Of a DNA stretch of 64,000 bases, positions 1 to 8,254 are shown piece after piece. The notes beneath the pieces were generated by a model, which did not search any database, was not told the origin of the DNA, and saw nothing but the letters and a program-made list of their open reading frames with translations. This stretch comes from Kineothrix alysoides (GTDB lineage Bacteria > Bacillota > Clostridia > Lachnospirales > Lachnospiraceae). The position numbers were made by a program, and so were the translations under genes. The stretch spans positions 1,922,001 through 1,986,000 of the forward strand of contig NZ_JPNB01000001.1 of NCBI RefSeq assembly GCF_000732725.1, in the 5' to 3' direction. Numbering within the stretch: the first letter of the stretch is position 1; each line of letters begins with the position of its first letter.

Positions 1-168
1 CTCAGTTCCGAATACCTCAATAACATCCGGATATGTTCTCGCATAATACTCAGGGTCAAACATGGTTCCATCTTTCATTTTTTGAGGAGATGCCTGAGCG
101 GTTAACGAAACGGTAAAGCTGAGTGCAAGCGCTAAAGTCATTAATAATAAAGTTTTTTGTTTTTTCAT
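1..168 (-). CDS. Secreted surface protein, N-terminal fragment
   Basis: Only the first 56 codons are inside the window; the gene continues past base 1. The start is ATG at 168 with a GGAAAGGAAG-type ribosome site upstream. The first about 26 residues (MKKQKTLLLMTLALALSF...) form a Sec signal peptide ending near AQA. The next residues read FDPEYYARTYPDVIEVFGTE, which resembles the repeat found at the start of many Lachnospiraceae cell-surface proteins, where a DP-x-YYA...PDV...G motif precedes a variable domain. Function is unknown. Whether it belongs to the mobile element to its right or to the host cannot be told here. Confidence 0.75.
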   Translation of the reverse strand, partial: MKKQKTLLLMTLALALSFTVSLTAQASPQKMKDGTMFDPEYYARTYPDVIEVFGTE

Positions 169-492
169 AGTCTTTCTTCCTTTCCTACTAAGAATTTATC
201 ATGTACTTTCCGTACCATTGTTATAATATATCTTTGGATTTGTAACATATCCGGTAATTATGGAATGACTATGCGGCATATGAATAACGTAATTAAAGTT
301 GTTATTTATGATATATCCCCTTGCTTATAATTGATTATATTTCCAGTAAATCAGATAAATAAAACCATATGATTTATTATTTATTATAATAAATATATCG
401 CAAACACTTCTTATAGTCAACAATATATCATATAGACCGTTAAATCTTTTATTCAGTTCGCTTATCCTTTATTTAGTAAAGGAGATGAAATA
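169..492. other. AT-rich divergent intergenic region
   Basis: It separates the minus-strand surface protein from the plus-strand XRE regulator, so both promoters must lie here. It contains a perfect 18-bp palindrome, TATTTATTATAATAAATA (378-395), which could be an operator for the regulator, although in such AT-rich DNA it could be chance. No other gene is visible. Confidence 0.4.
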
Positions 493-837
493 ATGTATAC
501 GATTGATTATAAGGAACTTGGAAAACGCATTCGCTCAGAACGTCGAAAACAAGATTTGACACAAGAAAAGTTAGCGGAGATGGCAGACATAAGCGAATCC
601 TTCATGGGACATATTGAGCGGGGCGGACGAACATTAAGCATAGAAACATTGGCTAAAATAGCCAATGCTCTGAATCTGAGTATTGAGTATATTATTTGTG
701 GAGAATTTAATTATCGGCCGGATATGCTCCCGTCGGAAATAAATGATGCTTTAAATCAAATGAGCAGCAGTCAGCGTAAAGTATTTTTGAATATAATGAA
801 GACATTGGCTGCATCCTCTGATATGTGGCCTGTATAA
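493..837 (+). CDS. XRE-family transcriptional regulator
   Basis: A 114-aa protein with a helix-turn-helix_3 domain at residues about 8-62 (KELGKRIRSERRKQDLTQEK..., SESFMGHIERGGRTLSIETL, IANALNLSIEYII), typical of Cro/C1/SinR-type DNA-binding repressors. The short C-terminal part (residues 70-114) is helical and could dimerise. The start has a clear AAAGGAG site at 478-484. It is the only DNA-binding regulator visible in the mobile element and is the best candidate to control the element's promoters, but that is inference. Function by family is well supported; target is unknown. Confidence 0.85.
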   Translation: MYTIDYKELGKRIRSERRKQDLTQEKLAEMADISESFMGHIERGGRTLSIETLAKIANALNLSIEYIICGEFNYRPDMLPSEINDALNQMSSSQRKVFLNIMKTLAASSDMWPV

Positions 838-842
838 AAATA

Positions 843-1220
843 CTAATGCTTTAGATTTATAATGTTTATTTTTGCATAAGGACGATAATAAAAAGCAATT
901 CGTAAGTCCTGGAACAGAAAATGATGTTGGAACTCCATATATATGAGGCCATCTGGTTTGCGTACCGGCTCATCGTCTTCCTGCATATCTTTTAAGTATT
1001 GCGAAACCTTGGCATTATACAAATGATTGAATTCATCCATAACATAGAAAGTGAAATCTTCTATTCCGACCATCGTTGATGTGCCACTTTTTTCTTTCAC
1101 TGTAATGCTAAATGTCAGCATCAGTGCGTCAAGGTCATGTTCCAATGGACTTTCCAACAATACGCTGACAGAAATATTTTCATCGTTGTAGGCTCCGTCA
1201 TACCCTAAGTTTTTTAACAT
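843..1220 (-). CDS. Hypothetical protein, 125 aa
   Basis: Not recognised. The start at 1220 has an AAAGGAGG site at a good distance. The protein is acidic in its first half and predicted to be soluble, with no signal peptide, membrane segment or obvious motif. The amino-acid pattern (alternating hydrophobic/polar stretches such as ALMLTFSITVKEKSGTS and FTFYVMDEFNHLYN) suggests a mainly beta fold. It is convergent with the XRE gene, with only five bases between the two stop codons, which is compact packing typical of a mobile element. Confidence 0.6.
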   Translation of the reverse strand: MLKNLGYDGAYNDENISVSVLLESPLEHDLDALMLTFSITVKEKSGTSTMVGIEDFTFYVMDEFNHLYNAKVSQYLKDMQEDDEPVRKPDGLIYMEFQHHFLFQDLRIAFYYRPYAKINIINLKH

Positions 1221-1612
1221 AGCTTAATTCCTCCTTTAAGTAGAAAAATCACTCTGACATATATGCAGAATGATTTGTTATTATATAACTTATAATATAT
1301 AAAAAAGTTTACTCAAAATCCTTTTATCTTGATATATTCATCTCAAGGGGGATATGGCGAACTCAAATAAAAGAATTTCCATCGTGAGCAGGACATTTCA
1401 AAGCGAACGATTGGCGTGCCGTCAGACAAAAGGCATCTGATATCTGGTAAACAACAAGGGGTTAATGCAAAACTTCGCTAGGGCAGATTTCCCGCTCTGT
1501 TCCCGTTAGTGATAGCCATTTCATGAACGATATCAGACAGGAATATTCAGTTACTAACGACTAAATAAACAATGACTCTCCGAAATTTGGAGGGTCATTG
1601 TTCTAAAGATAT
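1221..1612. other. Intergenic stretch, no recognised gene
   Basis: Nearly 400 bases between two minus-strand genes. Downstream of 1310 the base composition is less AT-rich than the flanks, as if it were a remnant of something else. A 28-codon plus-strand ORF starts at 1354 behind an AAGGGGG site (MANSNKRISIV...), ending at 1440; it matches nothing I recognise. The only clear element is the terminator at 1568-1603. Confidence 0.4.
1568..1603 (-). terminator. Rho-independent terminator of the DUF6076-like gene
   Basis: Stem AACAATGACCCTCC / GGAGAGTCATTGTT with one mismatch and a seven-base loop, followed on the minus strand by TTATTTAG. It begins ten bases after the stop codon of the gene at 1613-2911. 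Confidence 0.85.
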
Positions 1613-2911
1613 TTACTTTTTGAGCCATTTTTCAAATTCGGAACTTTCCAGTATACCAGCTCTGGCTTCATCTAACTTTTCCTTTGCCTCCTTTTTCCAT
1701 TTCGAAAAGGCATCTCTAGTAAAAGTATCGTTGTTAATCCGCTTATAATGGGTTTTATAGGCTCTATTATATAGCTTTAATGGATAGTCGGTTTCAAGTT
1801 TATTATCAAACGTACTCTTTGATCCAATTATATTGCAAGCTTTTTCTTCCCCTTCGGCCACACGAAAACAATATCTCATATTCAGATTTGTTACAATAAA
1901 ATACCGGTCACAGTGTTTACACTTTCTTATAATAGTATTTGTTTCTATCATCTTTAATATTTCAAGGAATAAAAGCTGATATAAATCAGTAATTTTATAC
2001 TCTTTATGTATTTCATTGCTTGGAATCTGGCCTGCACATTCAATAGCTTTATCTAATGCAGCCAGAGCCTTTTGCGTAATATCACTTGGATTAGCATGAA
2101 AGTTAATAAGTTTACTGTCTAGCGAGGAAAATGCATTTTTCTTTTCTTCTATAAACTTCCATTGTTGGGTATATTCTAAGTCATCATCATATTTAGCAGG
2201 GGCAATTAGGGATAGCTTTTGAGTAACATGTATTTCTTTTCGATTGGATGAAGTATTAAATATAGTTGCATAGAGCCATACCCGTTGAGGTATTATTAAA
2301 TCCTGCATACCGGTAGCAGAGATGTCTAATACCCAATAAAGAATACGCATTACCATATCTTGTATCTTTAACTCACTGATAGATTCCTTAGCTGGAACGT
2401 TGAGTATGTGCGGAGGTTGAAGGCCAAAGCCTTCCTCTCCATCATCGCCGACAATTTTTCTATATTCATCATAATAAACATCTGCAGATACATCATGTCT
2501 ATTAGTCAGTTCCTCAAACCTTTTTGTATACCAGACTCTGTCATATATAGGATCAAAGATAGGCGTTTGTCCCTCTCTATAACTCGACTTAATCAAAAGA
2601 GCATTTAAATATTCTCCTATCATCCTAACAAATACTTCTTTCTTGTTATACCTGTAATAGGGATGGATACTAGCCAAAAATTCGCTGATCACTTCACTAT
2701 CCGTATCTGTGTATTGATAATTATTCAATATAAATGTAGTAATATCCATTTTTTTAACAACGTATTGCTCCAGTAATTCAGGCAATTCAGATAATCTTTT
2801 ATTAGAAACATAGTTAAATAAAAGATTGTGCTGCTTATCTTCAGCAAATCGGAGAATTCCCCTATCATCAATAAATTTATACCCGTCATCTGTAAATCTA
2901 ACTAAAGCCAT
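1613..2911 (-). CDS. DUF6076-like protein with C-terminal zinc-binding motif
   Basis: A 432-aa cytoplasmic protein. The first about 300 residues show no motif I can name. The C-terminal part carries CKHCDRYF (about residue 330), then YCF and a further Cys (EKACN), a CxxC...C...C layout seen in DUF6076 proteins and in related integrase-type zinc ribbons. The last about 80 residues are basic and helical. The start ATG at 2911 has AAAGGAGG seven bases upstream. It is transcribed divergently from the helicase gene, from a promoter whose -35 box overlaps that of the helicase. Role unknown; assignment to DUF6076 is from memory of the family pattern and is moderate. Confidence 0.6.
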   Translation of the reverse strand: MALVRFTDDGYKFIDDRGILRFAEDKQHNLLFNYVSNKRLSELPELLEQYVVKKMDITTFILNNYQYTDTDSEVISEFLASIHPYYRYNKKEVFVRMIGEYLNALLIKSSYREGQTPIFDPIYDRVWYTKRFEELTNRHDVSADVYYDEYRKIVGDDGEEGFGLQPPHILNVPAKESISELKIQDMVMRILYWVLDISATGMQDLIIPQRVWLYATIFNTSSNRKEIHVTQKLSLIAPAKYDDDLEYTQQWKFIEEKKNAFSSLDSKLINFHANPSDITQKALAALDKAIECAGQIPSNEIHKEYKITDLYQLLFLEILKMIETNTIIRKCKHCDRYFIVTNLNMRYCFRVAEGEEKACNIIGSKSTFDNKLETDYPLKLYNRAYKTHYKRINNDTFTRDAFSKWKKEAKEKLDEARAGILESSEFEKWLKK

Positions 2912-2930
2912 AAAATAATCCTCCTTTAAA

Positions 2931-2964
2931 AGTAGAATGTGGTATTAACCCAAAAGTAGAATGT
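2931..2964 (-). repeat. Direct repeat ACATTCTACTTTT in the 5' leader
   Basis: Read on the minus strand, ACATTCTACTTTT occurs twice in the leader of the DUF6076-like gene, 24 bases apart; the second copy abuts the ribosome site. The ten-base core occurs again in the same sense in the recombinase promoter (5605-5614). It could be a shared operator or RNA-level control site of the element. Confidence 0.5.
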
Positions 2965-2984
2965 AGCTACTTACTATTAATTAC

Positions 2985-3024
2985 AATATAAGTTATTGAC
3001 AATGACTTGTCAAGAAAATATAAT
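2985..3024. promoter_or_regulatory. Overlapping divergent promoters on one palindrome
   Basis: Plus strand: TTGACA (2996-3001), 17 bp, TATAAT (3019-3024), for the helicase. Minus strand: TTGACA (3013-3008), 17 bp, TATATT (2990-2985), for the DUF6076-like gene. The two -35 boxes are the ends of the inverted repeat TTGACAATGACTTGTCAA (2996-3013). Both are near consensus, so both should be strong unless repressed, and RNA polymerase cannot occupy both at once. Confidence 0.8.
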
Positions 3025-3162
3025 GAGGGAATCCTATAAAATGTTGTTATATTCTGCTATATGATAAGTACAATAAAAAAGAAGCTCGTATCCTTATTGA
3101 TGCCTTTAAATCCACCATTGGCTAACGGATTAATTGCTAATTGATAGAGGATTTTTGCTTTA

Positions 3163-3206
3163 TGTACATTGCACTTATTTATATATAGGGATATGTACAA
3201 TGTACA
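3163..3206. promoter_or_regulatory. Paired TGTACA operator-like sites
   Basis: A 13-bp palindrome TGTACAATGTACA (3194-3206) and a half-matching site TGTACATTGCACT (3163-3175) have centres 31 bp apart, about three helical turns. They sit in the helicase leader, just before its ribosome site. This is the usual geometry of a repressor pair, but no binding protein is known. Confidence 0.45.
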
Positions 3207-3228
3207 AATCAAGGAAGGAGAAAAAATA

Positions 3229-5244
3229 ATGATTTGTATTGATAATTTTCGTAATCTTACCAAAGAGGAAGAAAAGGATTATCCTTTTAAAATATGTGAA
3301 CAGTGCTGCTTCTGTAAGGAGTGCGAACTTATTAACGATCATATGGTTAGTCTAATTCAAGCTTGCACCTTATGCTTGGACGAAACAGCTAAATCGCTTC
3401 GTTCTACGGTACACCTTCCGGTTCATATACGGGATGTATGGGAAGATGGAATATGTCCTATGAAAAAGTTCAACCAGATTGCATGTGGTGATCAGTGGGT
3501 TGCTAAGGGTATTGGAGATGATTTCAAGGCAGACATCAAGTACGATTATAAAAAAGAGCAATTTAAGGTAATTCAATCGTCTGATAAGAAAAATTGTGTG
3601 ACCGATAAATGGGAACCAAACCAACCCATTATCATATCAGCACCTACAGGAGGTGGTAAAAATACCTTCATTGAGCATGAATCGTTTGAATATGTTAGAA
3701 AGCTGAATCATCAAAACAAAACTGAATATAAAATTTTACTTTTAAGCAATCGCAGAGCGCTTACAGAACAAACAAAAAACCGGATTAAAAAAGGTGAGGC
3801 AAAAGAGGACAAAATCAATTTTGACTACAGAGAATATATTAACGTTATGTCATATCAGAGTCTTCTGAATCAAGTCGAACATTTGAAAAATGTGCAGGCT
3901 TGTAGTAGATCAAAATATCTCTTTGTAGTCTGTGATGAAGCACACTTTTTTACTTCGGATGCTTCCTTTAATCCGGATACCGAGAAAATTTTAGAAGCTA
4001 TTGTTGATATATTTCAAGATGCAATAAGAATATATATGACAGCTACCCCTTATGAGTGTTTGAAATATATTGAGGAAAAAGAATCCCGTAATGATAAATA
4101 TATACCGGGAATATTGTATCATTTCAAACGCGATTACAGCTATCTCGATGCCAAATATTTCTCAGATGAGAATACGGAGCTTAAAGATATTATTAAAAAA
4201 AGTGTTATTAACAAGAACGAAAGATGGCTGGTTTTTATTGACAGCAGGAAGCAGGGAGCTGCCTTCAAAAAGCTATTGGAGAAGGATGACAAGATATCCT
4301 CTTTAAAAGGACGGGTAATCACTATTGATGCAGACAGCAAATATAATGATGAGAAGTATCAGGAGATGATTGTTAGTGAATGCTTCGGTAAAGACATAAA
4401 CGTGGTGATTGCCACATCTGTTATTGATAACGGAGTCAATTTCAGAAACATACAAAATGTTGTTATTACAGATACAGATCGCACCAAATGCCTTCAAATG
4501 GTCGGCAGGATCCGAATAGAAAAGGACCTTGTTACAAAAAGCCCCTGCAGTAAGGTCACTATGTATATTAAGAGACATGATGAGATTTTTATTTCAAGAC
4601 GTCTAAATGCAATCGGTATTCAGCAGGATGCCTATCATGATTATGATATGGCAGCCGAATCAAAAAATTATAAATGGCAGTTCTTTAATAAATATAAAGA
4701 CAATGATCTAGAAGATTGGAAAAATTCTAAGCATTGGTTCGGCAGGGATAAAATGGAGCCAGATCGATTATATCAAAATAAGATTGCCCGTTCGCTGGCA
4801 GATAAGCGAGAGCGTATATATAAGTCAATTTTAGAAGAAATGGAAGAAACAGGTAAAGAGAATATGGTTACTGGACAGAGGTATCTGGAATTTCAGCTCA
4901 GCTGGTTTGGCAAAGAGTACATCCAAGAGAATGATATAACATTGAGCGGGCAAAAGCATGATGGTCAAATAGAATTTGAGCAGTGGATAAAAGAAGAATG
5001 GGGAAATAAGAAAATAACGAAAGAAGAACACAAGAACTTCGGAAAAGAATTCTTTGAAAGATATCATCCCATATTTGGTATATGTACTAAAAAACAAGGA
5101 TTTAGTTCTGACGACAACAGGGGGGAAAACGGTCCAAAAACGGCAGGCTATAGCCTCAAAAGAATTAATGAAATCTTTCAAGTCATGAATATGCCTTTTC
5201 GCATAAATGAAGAGGACGGTTACTGCACTATCTCCATGGTGTGA
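3229..5244 (+). CDS. SF2 DEAH-type helicase with N-terminal Cys cluster
   Basis: A 671-aa protein. I choose ATG 3229 because AAGGAAGGAG lies just upstream; an ATG at 3169 would add 20 residues without a site. Residues 23-49 hold a cysteine cluster (C23, C26, C27, C29, C32, C46, C49), probably metal binding. The helicase core follows: motif I TGGGKN (Lys144), motif II DEAH (236-239), motif III TATP (about 271), a late ATSVIDNGVNF motif and motif VI QMVGRIR (about 425). The residue after the Walker A lysine is Asn where Thr or Ser is usual. The C-terminal 200 residues are unassigned. It lies in a mobile element next to an integrase, so a role in element replication, transfer or defence is possible but not shown. 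Confidence 0.85.
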   Translation: MICIDNFRNLTKEEEKDYPFKICEQCCFCKECELINDHMVSLIQACTLCLDETAKSLRSTVHLPVHIRDVWEDGICPMKKFNQIACGDQWVAKGIGDDFKADIKYDYKKEQFKVIQSSDKKNCVTDKWEPNQPIIISAPTGGGKNTFIEHESFEYVRKLNHQNKTEYKILLLSNRRALTEQTKNRIKKGEAKEDKINFDYREYINVMSYQSLLNQVEHLKNVQACSRSKYLFVVCDEAHFFTSDASFNPDTEKILEAIVDIFQDAIRIYMTATPYECLKYIEEKESRNDKYIPGILYHFKRDYSYLDAKYFSDENTELKDIIKKSVINKNERWLVFIDSRKQGAAFKKLLEKDDKISSLKGRVITIDADSKYNDEKYQEMIVSECFGKDINVVIATSVIDNGVNFRNIQNVVITDTDRTKCLQMVGRIRIEKDLVTKSPCSKVTMYIKRHDEIFISRRLNAIGIQQDAYHDYDMAAESKNYKWQFFNKYKDNDLEDWKNSKHWFGRDKMEPDRLYQNKIARSLADKRERIYKSILEEMEETGKENMVTGQRYLEFQLSWFGKEYIQENDITLSGQKHDGQIEFEQWIKEEWGNKKITKEEHKNFGKEFFERYHPIFGICTKKQGFSSDDNRGENGPKTAGYSLKRINEIFQVMNMPFRINEEDGYCTISMV

Positions 5245-5387
5245 GATAAAAAAGTATATATTCATGCTGAGTATATCTATAGCCTGGCCGAATGTCCCTC
5301 AAATCAAATAATCTATGCAAAGTTATTTTCCGGACAAACAAATTTCATATTTTATCTCATATATTAACAACAAGATAGAGAAGGAGA

Positions 5388-5573
5388 ATGTGGCACGCAG
5401 TGGAAAAACCTACATATTATCTCTGGAAACAGAATTACAATACTGAAGAGGAACTCCAAAAGGCAAAAGATAAATATATCAAAAATGGTTTTCGTGTAGT
5501 CATATATCGAGATGGTCAGAATGAAAAAAACATTCAGGAAGGTATTAAAGCATTAATTAAAAACCATATATAG
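5388..5573 (+). CDS. Small hypothetical protein upstream of recombinase
   Basis: A 61-aa basic, soluble protein with a Trp/Tyr-rich start (PTYYLWKQNYNTEEELQKAK) and the segment NGFRVVIYRDGQNEKN. The ATG at 5388 lies only three bases from AGAAGGAG, which is too close; GTG at 5400, 12 codon-bases on, has better spacing, so the true protein may be 57 aa. It sits between helicase and recombinase on the same strand and has its own gap to each. I do not recognise a function; small proteins of this type near serine integrases are sometimes directionality factors, but nothing here shows that. Confidence 0.6.
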   Translation: MWHAVEKPTYYLWKQNYNTEEELQKAKDKYIKNGFRVVIYRDGQNEKNIQEGIKALIKNHI

Positions 5574-5592
5574 AATATAATCGTTGATAAAA

Positions 5593-5621
5593 TTGACATT
5601 TTTTACATTCTACTATACTAT
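5593..5621 (+). promoter_or_regulatory. Recombinase promoter with embedded ACATTCTACT
   Basis: TTGACA (5593-5598) and TACTAT (5616-5621) are 17 bp apart (or TATACT with 15). The spacer holds ACATTCTACT (5605-5614), the same ten bases repeated in the DUF6076-like gene's leader, which suggests common control of integrase and that gene. Confidence 0.55.
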
Positions 5622-5672
5622 TTATTTACATGATAATTTATGATATTTTTTTAGAAAGGTACAACTAATTAT

Positions 5673-7610
5673 ATGAATGCTGGTTATGTTAGGCTGTCAC
5701 GGGATGATGATAAAAGGAACTATGTCTCGATTGAAAATCAAAAATTGATTATAAACCAATATGCCGCTTCGATAAATATGGTAATTGACCAATGGTATGA
5801 AGATGACGGGGTGTCAGGTTATAAATTTGACCGCCCCGGATTCAATCAGCTTATGGATGATTTAGATAAAGATATTGACGTTGTGTTCGTCAAAGATTTT
5901 TCCCGCTTAGGACGGCACAACGCAAAAGTACTGCTTCTCATAGATGAATTTCAAGAACGGGAAAAACGATTAATTGTAATTGATGATAATTATGATTCTT
6001 TAGATCCAGACGATGATGTTATCGGTATCAAAACATGGTACAATGAACGTTACGTAAAAGATGCCAGTAAAAAGATAAAAAGTGCATTAAATGCACGTCA
6101 AAAGGAAGGAACCCTGATGACACACGTACCTTTTGGATATAGACGAGATAATAAAAACAGAAAAAAGATTGAAATTGTCCCGAACGAAGCGGAATATATT
6201 AAAATGGTTTTCGAACTTTATATTCAAGGATCCGGATACCGTAAGATTGCTAATTATTTATCGGAACACAATATTCCCACCCCATCCATGATACGCCGTG
6301 AATGTGAACTGCTGGAAGGAAAGAATACAAAGCGTCATGTTGCGGATGAATGGTCCGATGGTATGGTAAAAGATATGCTGGGAAATGACTTCTACATAGG
6401 TACCTTGCGTTTGCACAAACGTGCAAGAGTTACCATTCATGGAAAAGATAAAAAGGTTCCCAGAGATGAACAATATATTTTCGAGAATAACCACCCTGCT
6501 ATTATTGATAAAATGACATTTGAACTCGTACAGGAAATAAAAGAAAAGCGTTTGAAGAGCAACTATAGGGGCAGCCATGGACAATGGATTGGGACAGAGA
6601 TTCCCAATCCCTTTGGCAGCTGCCTGTTCTGCAAAGACTGCGGAAGCCGTCTATCTCCCATTCTCCGTAAAACAGGAAAAGGCGAAAGGAAATATTACAT
6701 TTGCAGCAGATACAATACAAAAGGAAGGCAGCACTGCCCCAAAGCGCATCTCATTGTAGAATCAAATTTGATGGAAGATGTTATCCGATATATTCAGTTA
6801 TGCCGAAACTCATTATGTGAAATGATTTCAGCATATGATATGAAAGATTTTGAATCTGAGAAGAAGTCACTGGATGATAAACGAATGGATCTGCAAAATA
6901 GCATTGCAGAACAGAAAAATCAATTGAAGGCATTATTATCACAAAGAATAAGGGATATTTCCAATCATCCTGACAATGAAGATATCATTAATGAAAGCTA
7001 CGAAGCATTACAAAGCGATATTTTATCACGCATACACGGATTGGAATTAAAGTTCAGAGGATTGAATGAAACCTCACTGGAAACTCCTGAGGTGAAGAAA
7101 AAATTAAAAACTGCATTAGAGGTTGTTGACGAAATAATCCAAAAAGGCACTCTCCATCGGCCGGATATCGAAATATTAATTGAGCGTATAGAGGTTGATG
7201 AAAATGGATTGCCGGATATACAATTAAAATATGGACTCTCCGGGTTTATTAAATATAACCCCGCTCTCGAAGCAAACCGTATCGAGAACACGATCATATT
7301 AACTGCCATGAAATTAATCAGAGCGGATAACAGAGGATATACTTCTGCTAAATATCTATCTGCCAAACTAACGGAAGCCGGATTCAGCAAGTCAAAAAAG
7401 GCTGTGCTTCCTTATATTGGACTGCTGATAGATGAAGGCATCTTAGAACCCACAGATAACCCATTAAAGCCGTATACGGTCCTTGTAACGCAGGAAGAAC
7501 TGAATACACTTATCGTAAAGTTTCAAAAGGATATTTCATCTGTCAATCCTATTGATACTGTATGTGATTCGACTTTACATAAATATGAGGGCGACAGGCG
7601 GAATGCCTGA
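5673..7610 (+). CDS. Large serine recombinase (integrase)
   Basis: A 645-aa site-specific recombinase. The N-terminal resolvase domain has GYVRLSRDD with the nucleophile Ser9, then EDDGVSGYKFDRPGF and FVKDFSRLGR. The recombinase domain covers about 150-290, the zinc ribbon about 315-360 (CLFCKDCG ... YYICSRY ... HC), and a coiled coil about 390-430. Such enzymes insert and excise mobile elements between attP and attB. The gene ends inside the target gene: its last codons and TGA (7608-7610) are partly host sequence, as expected when the integrase gene lies beside attP. Start ATG 5673 follows AGAAAGG. No transfer (relaxase) genes are seen in this part of the element. Confidence 0.95.
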   Translation: MNAGYVRLSRDDDKRNYVSIENQKLIINQYAASINMVIDQWYEDDGVSGYKFDRPGFNQLMDDLDKDIDVVFVKDFSRLGRHNAKVLLLIDEFQEREKRLIVIDDNYDSLDPDDDVIGIKTWYNERYVKDASKKIKSALNARQKEGTLMTHVPFGYRRDNKNRKKIEIVPNEAEYIKMVFELYIQGSGYRKIANYLSEHNIPTPSMIRRECELLEGKNTKRHVADEWSDGMVKDMLGNDFYIGTLRLHKRARVTIHGKDKKVPRDEQYIFENNHPAIIDKMTFELVQEIKEKRLKSNYRGSHGQWIGTEIPNPFGSCLFCKDCGSRLSPILRKTGKGERKYYICSRYNTKGRQHCPKAHLIVESNLMEDVIRYIQLCRNSLCEMISAYDMKDFESEKKSLDDKRMDLQNSIAEQKNQLKALLSQRIRDISNHPDNEDIINESYEALQSDILSRIHGLELKFRGLNETSLETPEVKKKLKTALEVVDEIIQKGTLHRPDIEILIERIEVDENGLPDIQLKYGLSGFIKYNPALEANRIENTIILTAMKLIRADNRGYTSAKYLSAKLTEAGFSKSKKAVLPYIGLLIDEGILEPTDNPLKPYTVLVTQEELNTLIVKFQKDISSVNPIDTVCDSTLHKYEGDRRNA

Positions 7611-8166
7611 AATGGTTTTCGAATACATCCTGAAGAAAAATAATATCGATCCAAAAACCGACTTAAGCATCGACCAAAGCATTGACTTCGGTTCCACAGC
7701 TGCAGCTTTTTCCGGAGGGCAAGGTGATTTTACTATTGAATTCGAGCCTCACGCCACCGCTCTAGAAGCAAAGGGTGACGGCTATGTAGTGGCCTCTTTG
7801 GGCAAAGATTCCGGCTATGTTCCTTACACCGCTTTCAGCGCAAAGAAGAGCTATATCGACGCCAATCCCGAAATCCTCCAGTCCTTTACCAACGCCCTGC
7901 AAAAAGGAATGGACTATGTAAACAGCCATACGCCTGAGGAAATTGCCAAGTCGATAGCTCCGCAGTTCAAGGAAACAGATTTGGACACTATTACCGCCAT
8001 CGTTACCCGTTACTACGACCAGGATACGTGGAAAGATAATCTGATATTCGAAGAGGATTCCTTCACCCTGCTTCAAAACATTCTGGACGAAGCGGGTGAG
8101 TTATCGGAGCGAGTTCCTTATGATACGCTGGTTAACACCCAGTTCGCGAAAGAAGCGGCAAAATAA
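7594..8166 (+). pseudogene. 3' half of an NMT1/SsuA-like ABC substrate-binding protein gene, cut by the element
   Basis: From GGMPEM (about 7597) to the stop at 8166 the frame encodes about 190 residues of a NitT/TauT/thiamine-precursor-type binding protein: IDFGSTAAAFSGGQGDFTIE, FEPHATALEAKGDGYVVASL, SGYVPYTAFSAKKSY. In intact members GGMPEM follows about 150 residues of domain I and a signal peptide; here it is preceded directly by the recombinase gene. The upstream in-frame ATG at 7552 lies in recombinase DNA, so it is not a true start. The 5' half should lie at the other end of the element, outside the window. Excision of the element would restore the gene. Confidence 0.8.
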
Positions 8167-8193
8167 TCTCGCACAGCCGCAAAAAAAACAGGA

Positions 8194-8232
8194 GGGCACC
8201 CGATGTACATTTTCCCATCGGGTGCCCTTTCC
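8194..8232 (+). terminator. Bidirectional terminator
   Basis: Perfect 12-bp stem GGGCACCCGATG / CATCGGGTGCCC with a ten-base loop, followed by TTTCCTT on the plus strand. It separates the interrupted binding-protein gene from the convergent chemoreceptor gene. Confidence 0.85.
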
Positions 8233-8254
8233 TTCATAGCCGGAAATCTCATAT

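Noticed and set aside
1221-1612. CRISPR or phage remnant in the unassigned region
   Set aside because: No regular repeat spacing and no recognisable protein in any frame; only a weak 28-codon ORF and a terminator.
7552-7602. Start codon at 7552 for the NMT1-like fragment
   Set aside because: Those bases belong to the recombinase gene; there is no ribosome site, and similarity to the family begins only near 7597.
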